NCBI RefSeq assembly: GCF_001753245.1
Contig: NZ_CP017415.1
Span: 834,501-898,500 of the forward strand
Direction of reading: 5' to 3'
Source: Acidihalobacter yilgarnensis
GTDB taxonomy: Bacteria > Pseudomonadota > Gammaproteobacteria > DSM-5130 > Acidihalobacteraceae
Length of the DNA stretch: 64,000 bases
Part shown: piece after piece, positions 55,689 to 64,000 of the stretch
How positions within the stretch are numbered: the first letter of the stretch is position 1
Layout: the number at the start of each line of letters is the position of its first letter
Translations under genes and position numbers: made by a program
The notes under the pieces: model-generated
What the model was told of the DNA's origin: nothing
The model's database searches: none
What the model saw: the letters and a program-made list of their open reading frames with translations, nothing else

Positions 55689-55738
55689 TGTGTGGGTGAT
55701 CGGCCAGAATGACCGCTCGAACATCCTCGGAGCGCCGT

Positions 55739-56176
55739 ATGAAATCGATCAAGATCAGCAATCTGGGCGAGATTCGCAATGAGCTGAATAAATATAAAAA
55801 GGGCAAAAAATTCGATATCCATCAGTTCAACCAGATGGCGCGTCTGGCTTGGCTTGGAAAGATCGTGATGCAATCGCTCGATCCACTCGATGAGAAGTGC
55901 GAGTCCTTTTTGCTGTACTGCGAATATCCAGATGATTTCCAGGAGCACTTCCTGGATACAGACAAGGACTTGGTTGGGCAGATGCACATTGTCGATGGCG
56001 AACAGGCATTGGCGTTGTCCCGGATATTGCAGCAGGGCGTTGAAGAGCGCGCGCTCCTGTACCAAGATCTTCGTCGACGCGACTTCTATTTTGGCGAGTT
56101 TTACCGCCCAAAGGAGCCTAAAGAAACAGCGGGCGAGGACGCTGCGGAAGGCGAAGTCCCAAGCGATCCGCGTTAG
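55739..56176 (+). CDS. Uncharacterised protein, first gene of CbbQO-linked cluster
   Basis: The product has 145 aa, soluble, charged: IRNELNKYKKGKKFDIHQFN, LAWLGKIVMQSLDPLDEKCE, then EERALLYQDLRRRDFYFGEF and an acidic tail AGEDAAEGEVPSD. GGAGCG precedes the ATG at 55739. No family known to me. It sits 5 bp before the lipoate-ligase homologue, so translation is likely coupled. Confidence 0.65.
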   Translation: MKSIKISNLGEIRNELNKYKKGKKFDIHQFNQMARLAWLGKIVMQSLDPLDEKCESFLLYCEYPDDFQEHFLDTDKDLVGQMHIVDGEQALALSRILQQGVEERALLYQDLRRRDFYFGEFYRPKEPKETAGEDAAEGEVPSDPR

Positions 56177-56181
56177 CCCGC

Positions 56182-57204
56182 TTGTCGCGTCTCAAGTTCT
56201 ATGATGCAGGCTGGTTGTCGCCCTACGCCTTGCATGCCAGCTATGCGGGACTGGCGGCTTCATTGGGCGAGGGCGATGAAGCTTGGCTGGTCCTGGCGCG
56301 AGCCGATCAGGGGCATATTGCCTTGGGCGCGAGCCAGTACGCCGATGCAGAACTGGATCTCAATTATTGTCGCATGCGCCGGATCCCGGTTGTACAAAGA
56401 GCGTTGGGTGGTGGCACGGTCTGGGTCGACAGCCGGCAACTCTGTCTGTTTTTCATCTTCCCGCGAGGATTGGCACCACGTTCGCACGGAGCTTTGTTCG
56501 ACACGTGTCTTGACGTGCTGGTCGAGGCGTATGCGCAAGTGGGCGTGACGGTTACGCGCGTGGGTGGACAGGATCTGTGGTGCGCTGGGCGCAAGTTGCT
56601 GGGCAGCGGCGCCGCTTCCATCGGGCAGGCGATAGTCTTTGGCGCCAGCATACTCGAGCGCTTTGATGCGGAGAGCTTTGCGGCTTGCGTGGATTGCTCG
56701 AGCCGAGGGTTCCAGACTTGGTTGCGTGAAGCGCTTGCCGAAGGCATGACCGATCTGCTGTCCTTGGGATACGCTCAGCGCGCTACCCGATTTGCCGATG
56801 TGCTGCGGGCCGTCTGCGATACGCGCTGGGATACGGTGCTTGCGCGGCCCGACGCAGTGCAAAATGCCGCTATAGCGGCTGTCGAACACGAGTTGCGTCA
56901 ATCACTTGAGCTAGGTGGGCGGCGTTTGGTGCGTGGTGGGCTGAAGATCAATCGAGAAACTTATTTATTGGAAGATACGACCTCTCCCTGGCTGAGGCTG
57001 CTTTGGCGTGGCGGAAGTGTGATGCGTGCGGCGAGTGCCGACCATCGCATCGATACCGTGCTGCAAGCCTGCGTGGGCCGGCCGCTGGCGGGAGGGCGGC
57101 TCGTGTATGAGCAGGCGTTGGCGCACGGTCTTTCTGAGGCGATGGCCCAATCGCTGGTACTTCGAGTCGAGGGCCTGTGCCGGAGTTTGGGGCAGGACGC
57201 CTGA
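56182..57204 (+). CDS. Lipoate-protein ligase-like (LplA/BPL superfamily) protein
   Basis: The product has 340 aa. The start is TTG at 56182, since no ATG or GTG lies in frame between it and the upstream stop. The BPL/LPL catalytic domain shows RRIPVVQRALGGGTVWVDSR (LplA RRxxGGGxVxHD loop, with Asp-Ser in place of His-Asp), GGQDLWCAGRKLLGSGAASI (the reactive-acid lysine region) and VVFGASIL-like strand IVFGASILERFD. A C-terminal accessory domain (about 235-340) follows. Family members attach lipoate or octanoate to carrier proteins; no lipoyl-domain gene is visible in the window. Confidence 0.78.
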   Translation: MSRLKFYDAGWLSPYALHASYAGLAASLGEGDEAWLVLARADQGHIALGASQYADAELDLNYCRMRRIPVVQRALGGGTVWVDSRQLCLFFIFPRGLAPRSHGALFDTCLDVLVEAYAQVGVTVTRVGGQDLWCAGRKLLGSGAASIGQAIVFGASILERFDAESFAACVDCSSRGFQTWLREALAEGMTDLLSLGYAQRATRFADVLRAVCDTRWDTVLARPDAVQNAAIAAVEHELRQSLELGGRRLVRGGLKINRETYLLEDTTSPWLRLLWRGGSVMRAASADHRIDTVLQACVGRPLAGGRLVYEQALAHGLSEAMAQSLVLRVEGLCRSLGQDA

Positions 57205-57235
57205 CGGCATATCGATATTAGCAGGAGAGCAGCAA

Positions 57236-57625
57236 ATGGCTGAACCGACCATCGCCACGCGCATGATGCGCAAATACATCGTGATGACGGGCGATCAGGC
57301 GATACTGGATAGATTCAAGACGCATACACCTGCCGAGTGGACGTGCGTGTCGGCGACCGATCTCGATCAGTTGGGTGAGTGGCATGAAGTATTGTTGCAT
57401 AGATTCTTGCTGCTGGATCTTGACGAAATCGATGCCTTTGATCCTCTTGATGTGATCCGTATCCTGCGGCAGCAGTATCAGATCAACCTTGGGGTTTTCT
57501 GCTTTGGCGGGGATGAGGCCATACAAGACGAAATGCGGATTGCACGCGCGGATCGTTTTTTCGGGCGAGATGAAATGGTGGAGCGCCTGCCGGAATTCTT
57601 CCGTCAGTACGATTGGGGCGAGTGA
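57236..57625 (+). CDS. Receiver-like protein of unknown function
   Basis: The product has 129 aa. AGGAGA precedes the ATG at 57236. MRKYIVMTGDQAILDRFKTH resembles strand 1/helix 1 of a receiver fold, and RFLLLDLDEIDAFDPLDVIR the phospho-Asp strand; the usual Lys is replaced in ARADRFFGRDEM. It is probably a pseudo-receiver. It lies 31 bp after the ligase-like gene. Confidence 0.55.
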   Translation: MAEPTIATRMMRKYIVMTGDQAILDRFKTHTPAEWTCVSATDLDQLGEWHEVLLHRFLLLDLDEIDAFDPLDVIRILRQQYQINLGVFCFGGDEAIQDEMRIARADRFFGRDEMVERLPEFFRQYDWGE

Positions 57626-57671
57626 GTGTTCGCGCGCGGCCCCGAGATGGCAGCCGCACGTACTTCAGGCT

Positions 57672-57989
57672 TCAGCCGATCCAGGCATGTTCGATGACAT
57701 CGATGCGGATGTCCTGGCTGTAAGTCTCGCCATTGCCTTCGATGACCAGCTTGCCGACATATGAGCCGGGGGCCTTGTAGCTGAATTTGCATTCGAAGGT
57801 GCCGGGCAGGTTCACTGTGGCATTGCCCTTGTTCTCGCCGTCGACGGTGAAGTTGCACTTGGCAGTTCCCTGGCCGTCGAGCAAGGCTTGTAGACGGAAC
57901 TCTTTGTTGATGGGGCGGCGGTAGACGTTCGGGTCGCGGTTGGCGTTGTATTGCAGGTTGTTCAGCTTGACGAGTTTGACCAGTTTCAT
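57672..57989 (-). CDS. Small beta-rich protein with two cysteines
   Basis: The product has 105 aa on the opposite strand. Alternating hydrophobic residues suggest a beta sandwich: FRLQALLDGQGTAKCNFTVD, ATVNLPGTFECKFSYKAPGS, YVGKLVIEGNGETYSQDIRI. The two Cys could pair. No signal peptide is visible from MKLVKLVKLNNLQYN. GGGAG lies upstream of the start at 57989. No family known. It interrupts the otherwise plus-strand cluster. Confidence 0.6.
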   Translation of the reverse strand: MKLVKLVKLNNLQYNANRDPNVYRRPINKEFRLQALLDGQGTAKCNFTVDGENKGNATVNLPGTFECKFSYKAPGSYVGKLVIEGNGETYSQDIRIDVIEHAWIG

Positions 57990-58109
57990 GGTGACTCCCG
58001 TGGTTAGGGTATTGTCGAGCATATTAGTAGGTTATGATATAAACGTGAAATAATACCACGTACGGTGAAATATTCACCCCCATACACCGCAGTAAGACGA
58101 TTGCCTCGC

Positions 58110-58517
58110 ATGGATAGAAATAGTCAACTGGCTGAACGCTTTGTCGCCATCGATACGCACATTCGTACGTTGGAGGCCCAGATCGCGGGGGCCGATGCGA
58201 TGGCCGACTTCGATGATCTGCTCGGGCGAGCCGCCGGGGTTGCCGGGGATTTGATGGCGGCCTATGCCGGGCATGTCGGTAAGCCGATGCCGGAAACGGA
58301 CGATCTACTTGAGAAATTGCGTGCCTTCGTAAAAGGCGATCCTAGCCTGAATGCAGTGAGAGACAATGTCAGGGAACTGGTCTACTACCGCAATTGCCTA
58401 GAAATGGGTAAGGCGGAGGCGCTGCCGACACGGCCGGCGCACATGGCCGTGCGGACCGCGCGGCACTTGTATCTGTATCTGTATACCCGCTGCAGTCAGG
58501 AGCATCGCCTCCCCTGA
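58110..58517 (+). CDS. Uncharacterised helical protein upstream of cbbQ
   Basis: The product has 135 aa from ATG 58110 (a GTG at 58065 is in frame). Helical, soluble: LAERFVAIDTHIRTLEAQIA, AAGVAGDLMAAYAGHVGKPM, AVRDNVRELVYYRNCLEMGK. The C-terminus is RTARHLYLYLYTRCSQEHRL. No family recognised. It lies 112 bp before cbbQ and may be part of the same operon. Confidence 0.6.
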   Translation: MDRNSQLAERFVAIDTHIRTLEAQIAGADAMADFDDLLGRAAGVAGDLMAAYAGHVGKPMPETDDLLEKLRAFVKGDPSLNAVRDNVRELVYYRNCLEMGKAEALPTRPAHMAVRTARHLYLYLYTRCSQEHRLP

Positions 58518-58629
58518 GGCCTTCGCATCGCTGCCGCCGGCACACGGTATGGTGTCGGCGGGGCGGGCTGCCGGGTACTTCAAATCGAGCATGCGTCGAT
58601 AGGCGCATGCCAGCGGACGAGGACCGACG

Positions 58630-59481
58630 ATGGACAACAGGGTCAAGCATGAGCGCGGCGTCGAGCGCGACGTAATTCAGCAACCGGTGGCTGCGAAGGC
58701 GCCGTTTTATCTGCCACAGACGGACGAGATCGAAATTTTCCGTGCGGCCTATTCAAAGCGCCTGCCAGTGATGCTCAAGGGCCCCACTGGCTGCGGCAAG
58801 ACCCGCTTTCTGGAGCACATGGCCCATAGCTTGCGACGCCCGCTGGTGACGGTGGCTTGCCATGAAGATCTGACCAGCTCTGATCTTGTCGGACGATTCC
58901 TGCTGCAGGGTGATGAAACGGTGTGGCAGGACGGACCGTTGACGCGTGCAGTCAAGGAAGGCGCGATCTGCTATCTGGATGAGATCGTCGAGGCGCGTAC
59001 CGATACCACGGTCGTGATCCACCCGCTGACCGATCACCGACGTCAATTGCCGCTCGACAAGAAAAGCCGCTTCATCGAGGCACACGACGATTTCATGCTG
59101 GTGATCTCCTACAACCCCGGCTACCAGACCGCACTTAAGGACCTCAAACCCTCTACCAAGCAACGTTTCGTCGGTATCAACTTCGATTATCCGGATGAAG
59201 AGATCGAACGCCGTATCGTTGCTGGCGAATCAAGCTGCCAGGATGTTGCGCTGATCGAGCGTCTGGTGGCTGCCGGTCGACGTGCCCGGGCGCTCAAGGA
59301 GCATGGGTTGGAAGAGGCGACCTCGACGCGTGTGCTGTGTTATGCCGCCGAACTGATCAGTGCCGGTCTGTCGCCACGTGTCGCCGCGCGGGCGGCGATG
59401 ATTGCTCCGATCACGGACGATCCCTCCCTGGTTGAAGCGCTGGAGGAAATATTCGAGGCGCATCTCGGCCCGGCAGCCTGA
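58630..59481 (+). CDS. cbbQ: CbbQ-type MoxR AAA+ ATPase
   Basis: The product has 283 aa. Walker A is [12 protein letters not shown] (51-58), Walker [39 protein letters not shown] and [20 protein letters not shown] match the CbbQ/NorQ group closely. With CbbO such proteins form a Rubisco activase that removes inhibitory sugar phosphates; NorQ/NorD relatives insert metals into nitric oxide reductase. No Rubisco or NO reductase gene is in the window, so the client is unknown. It is 13 bp before cbbO. Confidence 0.82.
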   Translation: MDNRVKHERGVERDVIQQPVAAKAPFYLPQTDEIEIFRAAYSKRLPVMLKGPTGCGKTRFLEHMAHSLRRPLVTVACHEDLTSSDLVGRFLLQGDETVWQDGPLTRAVKEGAICYLDEIVEARTDTTVVIHPLTDHRRQLPLDKKSRFIEAHDDFMLVISYNPGYQTALKDLKPSTKQRFVGINFDYPDEEIERRIVAGESSCQDVALIERLVAAGRRARALKEHGLEEATSTRVLCYAAELISAGLSPRVAARAAMIAPITDDPSLVEALEEIFEAHLGPAA

Positions 59482-59494
59482 GCGCGGCCGGCGC

Positions 59495-62035
59495 ATGAGT
59501 TCCCCATTGCCGGAATCGGAAGCGCTGGTCCGCTGCGAAGAGGTGCTGCAGCACCTTGAGGATGTCAGCTTCGTGGCTCAGCGCGATGCGCGCGCGGCGC
59601 TGCCCTCGCTGGCGAATGCCGATGCGCAGACGCGACTCCATTGGCTGGAGGCGGCACGAGACCTTTTTTTTCACGACCGTGAGGCGGGCAAGGCCTTCAT
59701 GCGCCGTACCCCCGAGCTGGTGGCATTGTGGCCAGACATCCGCCGCTGGACCGATCACGCGCAGACTTTTCGCGAGTGGGTGAATTCCTGGTACGCCCTG
59801 GATGGCTATCTGGCACAAGCCGGGCACATATTTGAAGAATGGGGTGAGGCGGGCGTGCAGGGCTGGTTCGATACCGGGCGACGCTGGTGCACACGCAGCA
59901 TCGAGGATGGCCGCGTCTACTTCGAGGCCGACTATGCCCGCTTGGCCGATGGTGAGGGACTGTCCGGAATCGAGGCACTGTTGGCACCTGCCGAGCGGCT
60001 CTACGACGCCCGCAGGTTGACGCTGGAAACCTATCTTCCCGGAGCCTTGGTGGCCCGCAATGTGGTTGGCACGCCTGGGTTGGAACCCTGGGCGCGGCGA
60101 GGCGCTGATCTGATGCAGTCGGGGCGCTCGCGCGGCGAGGCTTATTTCCGTCTAGCCAACGAGGAAGGCTTGCGTTATCTGCTGGACGAGCTGCCGGGTT
60201 ACCGACCGCGTCAGCACAGCCGCTTTCTACAGATGCTGTTGCTCGCCTGGTTCGATGAATTGATCCCGTTGGCCGACAGCGATTGGCGTCCCGGCAAGGG
60301 AGCGCCGATGATGCTCTGCGACGGCCGTTCACTGTTGATGCCGGCAGTACTTGCGGATCGCGACGAGGCCATCGCCGCCGCGCTACACACCGCGGCGCAT
60401 CTGCGTTTCGATACCTACGCAGGCGAGGAGGTAGAGGCCCTGTTCGAGGCGCGAGGCATGGCGCATCCGCCGCTCGACGACGATCAACGCATCACCTGGC
60501 GACCCTTGTTTGCCGAATTCGGCGAGCGCCTGTTCCGTTTTCAGGTGTTGTTCGACCTATGCGAGGACCTGCGTGTTGACAGTCGCCTCGGCGCGTTGGT
60601 GCCGGGTTACTTCAGCCGTCTGACCCGTTTGCTGGATCGAGCCGAGACGCCGGCGGGTGCCGCGGGTTACTTCTATGACTTCGCGCGCGTGCAGCTACGC
60701 GCGGTCATCGCGGGCGAGGCCTTGGATGCACGCCTTGCCTTGCTGACCCGGCCACAGGCGCGTCTGCTGGATGCCTATGAGGTGGCCATAGTGCTGTTCG
60801 CAGACACATCTTTTCCAGAGCTGGACGCAGCGGATCGCGATCTGGCCTATCTGCCGGCCCACGGCCTCAATACCGGACTTGCGGTCTATCCGCGCCCGCG
60901 CTACGAGGTGCTGCACGATGCGCCGCATGCCGATGCTTATTCAGAGCACAAGGCTACGCGCGAGCGCCAACGCGAGGATCAGCCGCAACAGGCGCCGGGT
61001 CAACGTCAGGACGACCCGGACGCCGATATCAACCAGTCGCGCGAGAATACCTCTGGCAGCGGCGGACGTATCGGCACCGGTATCCCGATGCCGGCCAAGC
61101 ACATCAACGGGCGAGGTGCGACGCGAAAGGCGCCGCCCGGTGGCATTCCCTATCCGGAATGGGACTACCGTGAACAGCGCTATTTGCACGACTGGGCCAG
61201 GGTCCATGAATCACGACTGACGGAAACCGCGTTCAAGCGCGCGGAGCGCATTCTGAGCGAGCATGCCGGTGTGCTCAAACGTCTGCGGTCGGCGCTGGAA
61301 ATGCAGCGTCCCAGTCGCCCTGCGCCACTGCGCCGCCAGCCCGATGGAGACGACCTCGACATGGAGGCCACCGTATCCTACGTGACCGAGAAACGCGCGG
61401 GGTTGTCGCCGGAAGGTTTGATTTACCGCCGTCGCGCGGCACAGCACCGCGATACTGCCGTCATGCTACTTGCCGACCTGTCCACCTCAATCATGGCACG
61501 CCATCCGAGCGGACAGGGTAAAGTGATTGACCGTATCCGCTCAGGACTGATCCTGTTCTCGGAGGCGATCACCAGTCTGGGCGATCCCTACGCGATCAGC
61601 GGCTTTGCCTCCAAGCATCACGACAACGTCAATTACTATGTGGTGAAGGACTTCGCCGAGCCCTCGGGCGGTGAACTCAACGCCCGCTTGGCGGCATTGT
61701 CAGGGCGTCTGGCCAGCCGTATGGGTGCGGCGATTCGTCACTCGATCCGGCGCTTTGCCAGCGTCGATAGTCATCACCGTCTGCTGCTATTGCTCACCGA
61801 CGGTCGGCCGGCCGATTATGACGATGGCGGCGACCCGCGCTATCTCAACGACGACACGCGCATGGCGATGAAGGAGGCTCGCGATGCGGGTATCCACCCC
61901 TTCTGTATCACCCTCGACCCCAGTGGTGGCGATTATTTGCCGGCGATTTTCGGACCGGGCCACTACACCTTGATCGACCGCGTGGACGAGCTGCCAGCAC
62001 GCTTGCCGGAAATCTATCTGAGGCTGCGTCGATGA
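59495..62035 (+). CDS. cbbO: CbbO-type VWA-domain adaptor protein
   Basis: The product has 846 aa. The large N-terminal region (1-500) is helical, followed by a low-complexity linker (QREDQPQQAPGQRQDDPDAD, about 515-540) and a von Willebrand A domain (about 650-846). The MIDAS motif is DLSTS (about 661), with LLLLTDGRPADYDDGG later. The pair with CbbQ is the typical motor/adaptor unit. The stop overlaps the next gene (ATGA at 62032). Confidence 0.82.
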   Translation: MSSPLPESEALVRCEEVLQHLEDVSFVAQRDARAALPSLANADAQTRLHWLEAARDLFFHDREAGKAFMRRTPELVALWPDIRRWTDHAQTFREWVNSWYALDGYLAQAGHIFEEWGEAGVQGWFDTGRRWCTRSIEDGRVYFEADYARLADGEGLSGIEALLAPAERLYDARRLTLETYLPGALVARNVVGTPGLEPWARRGADLMQSGRSRGEAYFRLANEEGLRYLLDELPGYRPRQHSRFLQMLLLAWFDELIPLADSDWRPGKGAPMMLCDGRSLLMPAVLADRDEAIAAALHTAAHLRFDTYAGEEVEALFEARGMAHPPLDDDQRITWRPLFAEFGERLFRFQVLFDLCEDLRVDSRLGALVPGYFSRLTRLLDRAETPAGAAGYFYDFARVQLRAVIAGEALDARLALLTRPQARLLDAYEVAIVLFADTSFPELDAADRDLAYLPAHGLNTGLAVYPRPRYEVLHDAPHADAYSEHKATRERQREDQPQQAPGQRQDDPDADINQSRENTSGSGGRIGTGIPMPAKHINGRGATRKAPPGGIPYPEWDYREQRYLHDWARVHESRLTETAFKRAERILSEHAGVLKRLRSALEMQRPSRPAPLRRQPDGDDLDMEATVSYVTEKRAGLSPEGLIYRRRAAQHRDTAVMLLADLSTSIMARHPSGQGKVIDRIRSGLILFSEAITSLGDPYAISGFASKHHDNVNYYVVKDFAEPSGGELNARLAALSGRLASRMGAAIRHSIRRFASVDSHHRLLLLLTDGRPADYDDGGDPRYLNDDTRMAMKEARDAGIHPFCITLDPSGGDYLPAIFGPGHYTLIDRVDELPARLPEIYLRLRR

Positions 62036-63267
62036 CTGAAAGGCAGACCAAGCCAGCGCGTGCGGTACTCATTGCCGCTGCACGCTACCGGCGTCACAGC
62101 TATGGCAACAATCACCCACTCGACATTCCGCGAGTGTCGTTGATGCTGGACGTGATTCGTAGCTATGGCGCGCTGGACGAGGGTGAGTATGTGGAGTCGC
62201 GGCGTGCATCCGTGTCGGAGTTGGAGTGGTTTCATACCCGCGAATATGTTGCCGCGATACAGTGTTGCGAGGCCATGGGCAAGGTAACCGACACCTACCG
62301 TCAGCGGCACAATATCGGCAATCTCGAAAACCCGTATTTTCACGACTTCTTCGCCACGCCAGCTACCGCGACCGGCGGCAGTATCCAGGGTGCTGAACAA
62401 CTGCTGGCGGGCCGTGTTGCCTTCAGCCCAGCGGGCGGTATGCACCACGCGATGCCCGATCGCGCACAGGGTTTCTGCTATTTCAACGACGCGGCGCTGG
62501 CGGTTATCCGCTTGCGCCGCGCAGGGCTACGCGTGCTTTACGTCGACATCGACGCGCACCACGGCGACGGTGTGGAGCATGCCCTGCGTGACGACGCGCA
62601 GGCCTTTACCCTGTCATTGCACATGGATACCGACAGGGCCTATCCCTTCGCCGGTGGGAGGAGCGAGGACATTGGCGGGCGGGGCAACGCCATCAACTTG
62701 CCGCTGCCGCCGGGTACGCACGACGACGAATACCGGTATGCCTTTGAGCGCGTGTGGCCGGCGGTGCTGGAGGCGGTGCGTCCCGATGCGATCGTGCTGC
62801 AGGCCGGTACGGATCCGATCATGCCCGACCCGCTGGGCAAATTCCGCCTGTCGACGCAGGCCTTTCTTGAAGTAGTCGCCCGTATTCACGCCGACGCGCC
62901 GTGCCACGCCGATGGCACCCCGCGCCTGCTGGTGATCGGTGGCGGTGGTTATCACCCCCTCGTACTCGCGCGTTGCTGGACCGGCGTCTGGGGGTTGCTC
63001 AGCGGGCGAGTGCTGCCGGCCGAGCTGCCGGCGAAGGCCCAGGTGCTGCTGGCCGAGGTGCGCTGGGGGGCGGAGGATCCGGAGGATGACGACGAAGATG
63101 AGCAGATCGAGCGTGCCGGCACGCCTTATCGCGAACTGCTGACCAGCCGCCTGGACCGTCCGCAGACCGGTCCGGTGCGTACGGATATCGTTGGACGGGT
63201 CGGCCGCCTGTTGGACAGTCACCCCGTATTCCGTTCCGCCACGAGCCATCGCGACGCATTCTGCTAG
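62032..63267 (+). CDS. Class I histone-deacetylase-superfamily (AcuC-like) protein
   Basis: The product has 411 aa. FSPAGGMHHAMPDRAQGFCY, FNDAALAVIRL, LYVDIDAHHGDGVEHAL and VLQAGTDPIMPDPLGKF give the zinc ligands and catalytic His pair of arginase-fold deacetylases. A Glu/Asp-rich stretch (EDPEDDDEDEQIE) is inserted near residue 350. Bacterial members deacetylate lysines, acetyl-polyamines or acetyl-CoA synthetase. Translational coupling to cbbO by ATGA is unusual and suggests a joint role. Confidence 0.88.
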   Translation: MTERQTKPARAVLIAAARYRRHSYGNNHPLDIPRVSLMLDVIRSYGALDEGEYVESRRASVSELEWFHTREYVAAIQCCEAMGKVTDTYRQRHNIGNLENPYFHDFFATPATATGGSIQGAEQLLAGRVAFSPAGGMHHAMPDRAQGFCYFNDAALAVIRLRRAGLRVLYVDIDAHHGDGVEHALRDDAQAFTLSLHMDTDRAYPFAGGRSEDIGGRGNAINLPLPPGTHDDEYRYAFERVWPAVLEAVRPDAIVLQAGTDPIMPDPLGKFRLSTQAFLEVVARIHADAPCHADGTPRLLVIGGGGYHPLVLARCWTGVWGLLSGRVLPAELPAKAQVLLAEVRWGAEDPEDDDEDEQIERAGTPYRELLTSRLDRPQTGPVRTDIVGRVGRLLDSHPVFRSATSHRDAFC

Positions 63268-63301
63268 TCTGCTCACAATTGACCAGGGAATTCGAAAGAC
63301 C

Positions 63302-64000
63302 GTGACCATAGATTCTGCCGCCAGCGCATTGCTACCCGGATATGCCAACGCCAAGGCGACACAGGCCTACGCCCAGGCTCATGTTGAGGCCGGCGATGCC
63401 GCCGAAGGACATTACAGCGACTTCATGCGCGCGCGCATGCGACTGTCTAGCCTCGGCGTGGGCAGCTTTGGCGGCGGCGCCGAGCCGGCGGTGGATGCCC
63501 GTATCGCGGCGGTTGTCGCGGAGGCCTTGATCAAGGGCATCAACGTGATCGATACCGGCGCCCATTACCGTTACGGACGCTCATTGGCGGCGGTGGGTGC
63601 AGGTATCCGCGCGGCGGCGGCGCAGGGCGTGCCGCGCGAGGCTATGTTCCTGATGTCCAAGGGTGGTTTCCTAACCTTGCGCGGCGGGATGCCGGCCGAC
63701 TTGCCGGCCTGGTTCGAGCGCGAAATCGTTACGGCGGGGCTCGGTACGCGTGACGATCTGGCCAAGGGCGCGCATCTGTTGACGCCGGCCTATATCAACT
63801 ACCAACTGGAATTGTCGCGGCATCTGATGGGTGTGGAGACGCTCGATGCCTTCCTCGTCGATCAGCCGGAGGTGCATATTCCAGAAATCGGCAAAGAGGC
63901 AACGCACCGTAAGCTGGCCGCTGTGTTCGAGATGCTCGAGCGTGCCGTGCAAGAGAAACGATTGCGTGTGTATGGCATCAGCACCTTTGAGGGCCTGCGG
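63302..64000 (+). CDS. Aldo/keto reductase family protein (partial)
   Basis: 233 residues are present before the window ends. The start is GTG at 63302, 34 bp after the deacetylase-like gene. LSSLGVGSFGGGAEPAVDAR, GINVIDTGAHYRYGRSLAAV (Asp and Tyr of the catalytic tetrad) and LDAFLVDQPEVHIPEIGKEA are typical of the aldo/keto reductase barrel; Lys is in MFLMSKGGF. An N-terminal extension of about 45 residues precedes the barrel. NAD(P)H oxidoreductase, substrate unknown. Confidence 0.85.
   Translation, partial: MTIDSAASALLPGYANAKATQAYAQAHVEAGDAAEGHYSDFMRARMRLSSLGVGSFGGGAEPAVDARIAAVVAEALIKGINVIDTGAHYRYGRSLAAVGAGIRAAAAQGVPREAMFLMSKGGFLTLRGGMPADLPAWFEREIVTAGLGTRDDLAKGAHLLTPAYINYQLELSRHLMGVETLDAFLVDQPEVHIPEIGKEATHRKLAAVFEMLERAVQEKRLRVYGISTFEGLR

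Noticed and set aside
1-64000. CRISPR arrays and rRNA genes
   Set aside because: No regularly spaced identical repeats and no rRNA-like sequence were seen.

Overview
This window reads as a chromosomal segment of a GC-rich gammaproteobacterium. The best-ordered blocks have classical gammaproteobacterial gene orders: glyA-nrdR-ribD-ribE-ribBA, ribH-nusB-thiL-pgpA, rnr-rlmB and rpsF-rpsR-DUF2232-rplI-dnaB-alr. A CbbQ/CbbO-type AAA+/VWA pair, a di-haem cytochrome c peroxidase and a stand-alone lipoate-ligase homologue fit a chemolithoautotrophic, possibly sulfur-oxidising lineage of the Ectothiorhodospiraceae/Acidihalobacter kind. That placement is an inference from gene content, not from a marker search.

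Layout. 1-2.5 kb: the end of an unidentified gene, a RimK-like ATP-grasp protein, a GST and a small membrane protein. 2.5-5.7 kb: an accessory patch with a hairpin-rich dispersed repeat and a gene split by a complete IS630-type element. 5.7-19.8 kb: a patchwork of mostly single genes (lipoprotein, M20 amidohydrolase, TSUP permease, HerA-like ATPase, a decayed P1 peptidase, a CZB-GGDEF cyclase, LysE exporter, MOSC, CTP-synthase-like GATase, a repeat-containing secreted protein, an orphan MerR with its operator, a CSD-DUF1294 protein, a Tat-type haloacid dehalogenase, a VOC protein). 19.8-21.6 kb: an AT-richer relic zone with the C-terminus of an integron-type integrase. 21.6-35.2 kb: core metabolism (isoprenoid, one-carbon, riboflavin, thiamine and molybdenum cofactors, phospholipid, Glu-tRNA), interrupted by an oppositely oriented porin, a 588-bp IS630 deletion derivative and moeA/mobA. 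35.2-35.7 kb: tRNA-Ala and tRNA-Glu. 35.9-37 kb: a two-gene accessory operon (3-TM protein plus PD-(D/E)XK nuclease-like protein). 37.2-42.9 kb: cytochrome c peroxidase, phospholipase C-like phosphoesterase, chemoreceptor and DUF488. 43.2-53 kb: tRNA-Leu and the RNase R, RlmB, diguanylate cyclase, ribosomal-protein, DnaB and Alr block, in which the DUF2232 gene carries a frameshift. 53.2-64 kb: FadL-type porin, a secreted protein, then a mostly co-directional cluster of lipoate-ligase homologue, receiver-like protein, CbbQ, CbbO, class-I deacetylase homologue and aldo/keto reductase, with the last gene cut by the window edge.

Functional links. The rib genes (ribD, ribE, ribBA, ribH) cover riboflavin synthesis except GTP cyclohydrolase II, because the C-terminal domain of RibBA has lost its zinc and catalytic signatures. 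MobA and MoeA are translationally coupled. Signalling is represented by two diguanylate cyclases, one with a zinc-sensing CZB domain and one with an intact inhibitory site, and by one chemoreceptor. The most unusual assembly is the 55.7-64 kb cluster, where a Rubisco-activase-like motor pair sits away from any Rubisco gene visible here and next to genes for lipoylation-type and deacetylase-type chemistry. Evidence of genome flux includes an insertion that would restore an open frame on precise excision, a chimeric IS derivative, and peptidase and integrase relics.
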